NCBI GenBank assembly: GCA_019661855.1
Contig: JAIFWM010000040.1
Span: 1-6,287 of the forward strand
Reading direction: 5' to 3'
Source of the DNA: Candidatus Parcubacteria bacterium
GTDB lineage: Bacteria; Patescibacteriota; Minisyncoccia; Phycocordibacterales; SBAW01
DNA length: 6,287 nt
Shown: positions 5,657-6,287 of the stretch, one piece after another
Layout: every line of letters starts with the position of its first letter
How positions within the stretch are numbered: the stretch's first letter is position 1
Program-made: the position numbers and the translations under genes
The notes under the pieces: generated by a model
Databases searched by the model: none
What the model saw: only the letters and a program-made list of their open reading frames with translations
What the model was told of the DNA's origin: nothing

Positions 5657-5685
5657 TTGACAAATGGATAATTAGGGTGTATAAT
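5657..5685 (+). promoter_or_regulatory. Near-perfect sigma-70 promoter
   Basis: A perfect TTGACA (5657-5662) and a perfect TATAAT (5680-5685) are separated by the optimal 17 bp. Transcription would start near 5692, about 29 bases before the GTG of the small gene. It begins only four bases after the nuclease stop codon. It is by far the strongest promoter in the window and matches the recognition residues of the RpoD encoded upstream. Confidence 0.9.
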
Positions 5686-5706
5686 TAAACTATTGGAGTC
5701 AACCGC

Positions 5707-5714
5707 AAGGAGGT
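5707..5714 (+). promoter_or_regulatory. Strong Shine-Dalgarno sequence fixing a GTG start
   Basis: AAGGAGGT is complementary to the 16S rRNA tail and sits six bases before GTG 5721. It selects this start over the overlapping frame that opens at TTG 5693, which has no site. Confidence 0.85.
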
Positions 5715-5720
5715 GGCGCC

Positions 5721-5915
5721 GTGCACTCTCAAACTCTGAGGACCGTACCATTCGGCAACTTGTGCGATGGAGATTGCTTTCTCTACTTTCGGGAAGGGAA
5801 AGCTCCCATTGTATTGAAGCGGGATGGTCGCTGCGGCATTACCATAACAACCGGCTACGCGGTTCTTCTCGGTGCTATGTCCGAGTTGGAAGTCGTGCTG
5901 GTTGATATTGTATAG
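5721..5915 (+). CDS. Small uncharacterised protein, 64 residues
   Basis: This is a 64-residue protein with a GTG start. It has no signal peptide or membrane segment and looks mostly beta-stranded. The visible pattern is VPFGNLCDGDCFLY, then IVLKRDGRCGITITTGYAVL and a hydrophobic end LEVVLVDIV. This resembles a loose class of short bacterial proteins with F-x-x-L-x-x-G-D-x-F near the start, then a strand with a basic residue, a turn, and an acidic or valine-rich last strand. The resemblance is from memory and gives no function. Cys residues lie at 15, 19 and 38. The gene is isolated and monocistronic, with its own consensus promoter, strong ribosome binding site and terminator, suggesting high expression. 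Two other frames overlap but lack initiation signals. Confidence 0.7.
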   Translation: MHSQTLRTVPFGNLCDGDCFLYFREGKAPIVLKRDGRCGITITTGYAVLLGAMSELEVVLVDIV

Positions 5916-5921
5916 TTTCGA

Positions 5922-5939
5922 GCCGTTTCCCTAAACGGC
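5922..5939 (+). repeat. Short hairpin after the 64-residue gene
   Basis: GCCGTTT pairs with AAACGGC around a CCCT loop, six bases after the stop codon and one base before the terminator stem. It may protect the 3' end or insulate the last codons from the terminator. No U-tract follows, so it is not itself an intrinsic terminator. Confidence 0.5.
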
Positions 5940-5940
5940 C

Positions 5941-5979
5941 AAGGGCGCGCAAAGCGAAAGAAATGCGCGCCCTTTTGTT
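5941..5979 (+). terminator. Rho-independent terminator of the 64-residue gene
   Basis: AAGGGCGCGCA (5941-5951) pairs perfectly with TGCGCGCCCTT (5964-5974) around a 12-nt A-rich loop, followed by TTGTT. The GC-rich core and T-rich tail make this a textbook intrinsic terminator, 26 bases after the stop codon. Confidence 0.88.
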
Positions 5980-6006
5980 ATTACAAAGTGATGATGTTTT
6001 ACACAG

Positions 6007-6040
6007 GAGAAAAGAGTGGAGTGATATATCACTCCACTCT
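6007..6040 (-). terminator. Terminator palindrome of the HTH gene
   Basis: Bases 6013-6040 form a perfect 28-nt palindrome (arms AGAGTGGAGTGA/TCACTCCACTCT, centre TATA). On the - strand it is followed by TTT at 6012-6010, then CTCC, fitting an intrinsic terminator about 27 bases after the stop of the gene ending at 6068. On the + strand no U-tract follows. Perfect dyad symmetry also fits a protein-binding site, but the position after a stop favours a terminator. Confidence 0.75.
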
Positions 6041-6067
6041 CATATACTTCCATATTTTCGTTAACAG

Positions 6068-6287
6068 TTATTTTTTGAGTTTTGGTGTGGGGAAAAGTAA
6101 AAAATGCAAAGGGTATTTTTTCTTTAACCTATACAACGTGCTTGTGGCGTAAAGTTTTTTATCTTCAAATCGTTTTTGTCTCATTTTCATCTCTTTTTCG
6201 AGTTCCTGTACTGCTTGTTCGTAGCCTGGCAATTGGTCATGAAGCCATTTACCCACTTTTCGAACAGTGTCTCTACCCACCTTTAAT
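6068..6287 (-). CDS. Probable TrpR/YerC-like helix-turn-helix protein, C-terminal part (5' partial)
   Basis: The gene runs off the window edge. The frame is open through base 6287 (codons for Leu and Lys precede the GTG at 6280), so that GTG is probably internal. VGRDTVRKVGKWLHDQLPGY followed by EQAVQELEKEM resembles the second helix of the helix-turn-helix and the following segment in TrpR/YerC-type proteins (compare ATVSR-x-x-KWL-x-x-G-x-GY). By that reading it is a small DNA-binding regulator. After this comes a charged segment (KEMKMRQKRFEDKK) and a basic tail ending PTPKLKK, longer than in TrpR itself. TrpR tryptophan-binding residues cannot be judged because the N-terminal half is missing, so the corepressor and target are unknown. 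A generic helix-turn-helix protein of another family is the main alternative. Confidence 0.6.
   Translation of the reverse strand, partial: LKVGRDTVRKVGKWLHDQLPGYEQAVQELEKEMKMRQKRFEDKKLYATSTLYRLKKKYPLHFLLFPTPKLKK

Noticed and set aside
5693..5905. A 70-residue + strand ORF with a TTG start overlapping the 64-residue gene.
   Set aside because: The strong Shine-Dalgarno sequence fits the GTG at 5721, and the predicted transcription start falls at or next to TTG 5693, leaving no site for it.
6013..6040. The perfect 28-nt palindrome as an operator or recombination site.
   Set aside because: Its position just after a stop with a following - strand T-run fits an intrinsic terminator; no second copy is present in the window.

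Overview
The window looks like a compact bacterial genome of about average GC content. It is probably a member of the Candidate Phyla Radiation (Patescibacteria, Parcubacteria-like). This placement is an inference from gene order, several apparently leaderless genes, short gaps and small uncharacterised proteins. No rRNA or marker tree was available. The standard code fits: dnaG ends in TGA, rpoC in TAG and rpoD in TAA.

Region 1 (1-3456, + strand) is core information processing. It holds the 3' end of rpoC (RNA polymerase beta'), complete dnaG (primase) and complete rpoD (principal sigma factor). The order rpoC-dnaG-rpoD resembles the dnaG-rpoD pair of the classical macromolecular synthesis operon, placed here directly behind the polymerase core gene. 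The 178-bp rpoC-dnaG gap carries three hairpins, two of them built from an identical 23-nt palindrome. rpoD has an extended -10 promoter overlapping the dnaG stop codon.

Region 2 (3453-4738, - strand) converges on rpoD with a 4-bp overlap. It holds a stand-alone ATP-grasp ligase resembling the ATP-grasp domain of cyanophycin synthetase. Upstream is a 33-residue single-pass membrane peptide gene with a good ribosome binding site. Between them lies an intrinsic-terminator-like hairpin whose U-tract contains a TATAAT placed exactly as a leaderless promoter for the ATP-grasp gene.

Region 3 (4783-5979, + strand) holds a divergent RecB/Cas4-like PD-(D/E)XK nuclease, apparently leaderless and without an iron-sulfur cysteine cluster. 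It is followed by a 64-residue protein of unknown function with a near-perfect sigma-70 promoter, a strong Shine-Dalgarno sequence, a GTG start and its own terminator.

Region 4 (6007-6287, - strand) holds the C-terminal part of a probable TrpR/YerC-like helix-turn-helix protein, cut by the window edge, with a perfect 28-nt palindrome as its terminator.

No CRISPR array, tRNA, rRNA, insertion sequence or prophage was seen. No multi-gene defence or biosynthetic system can be claimed. The most unusual signals are in expression architecture: TANNNT-N6-ATG starts, a terminator/promoter overlap, a tandem palindrome, and the small genes.
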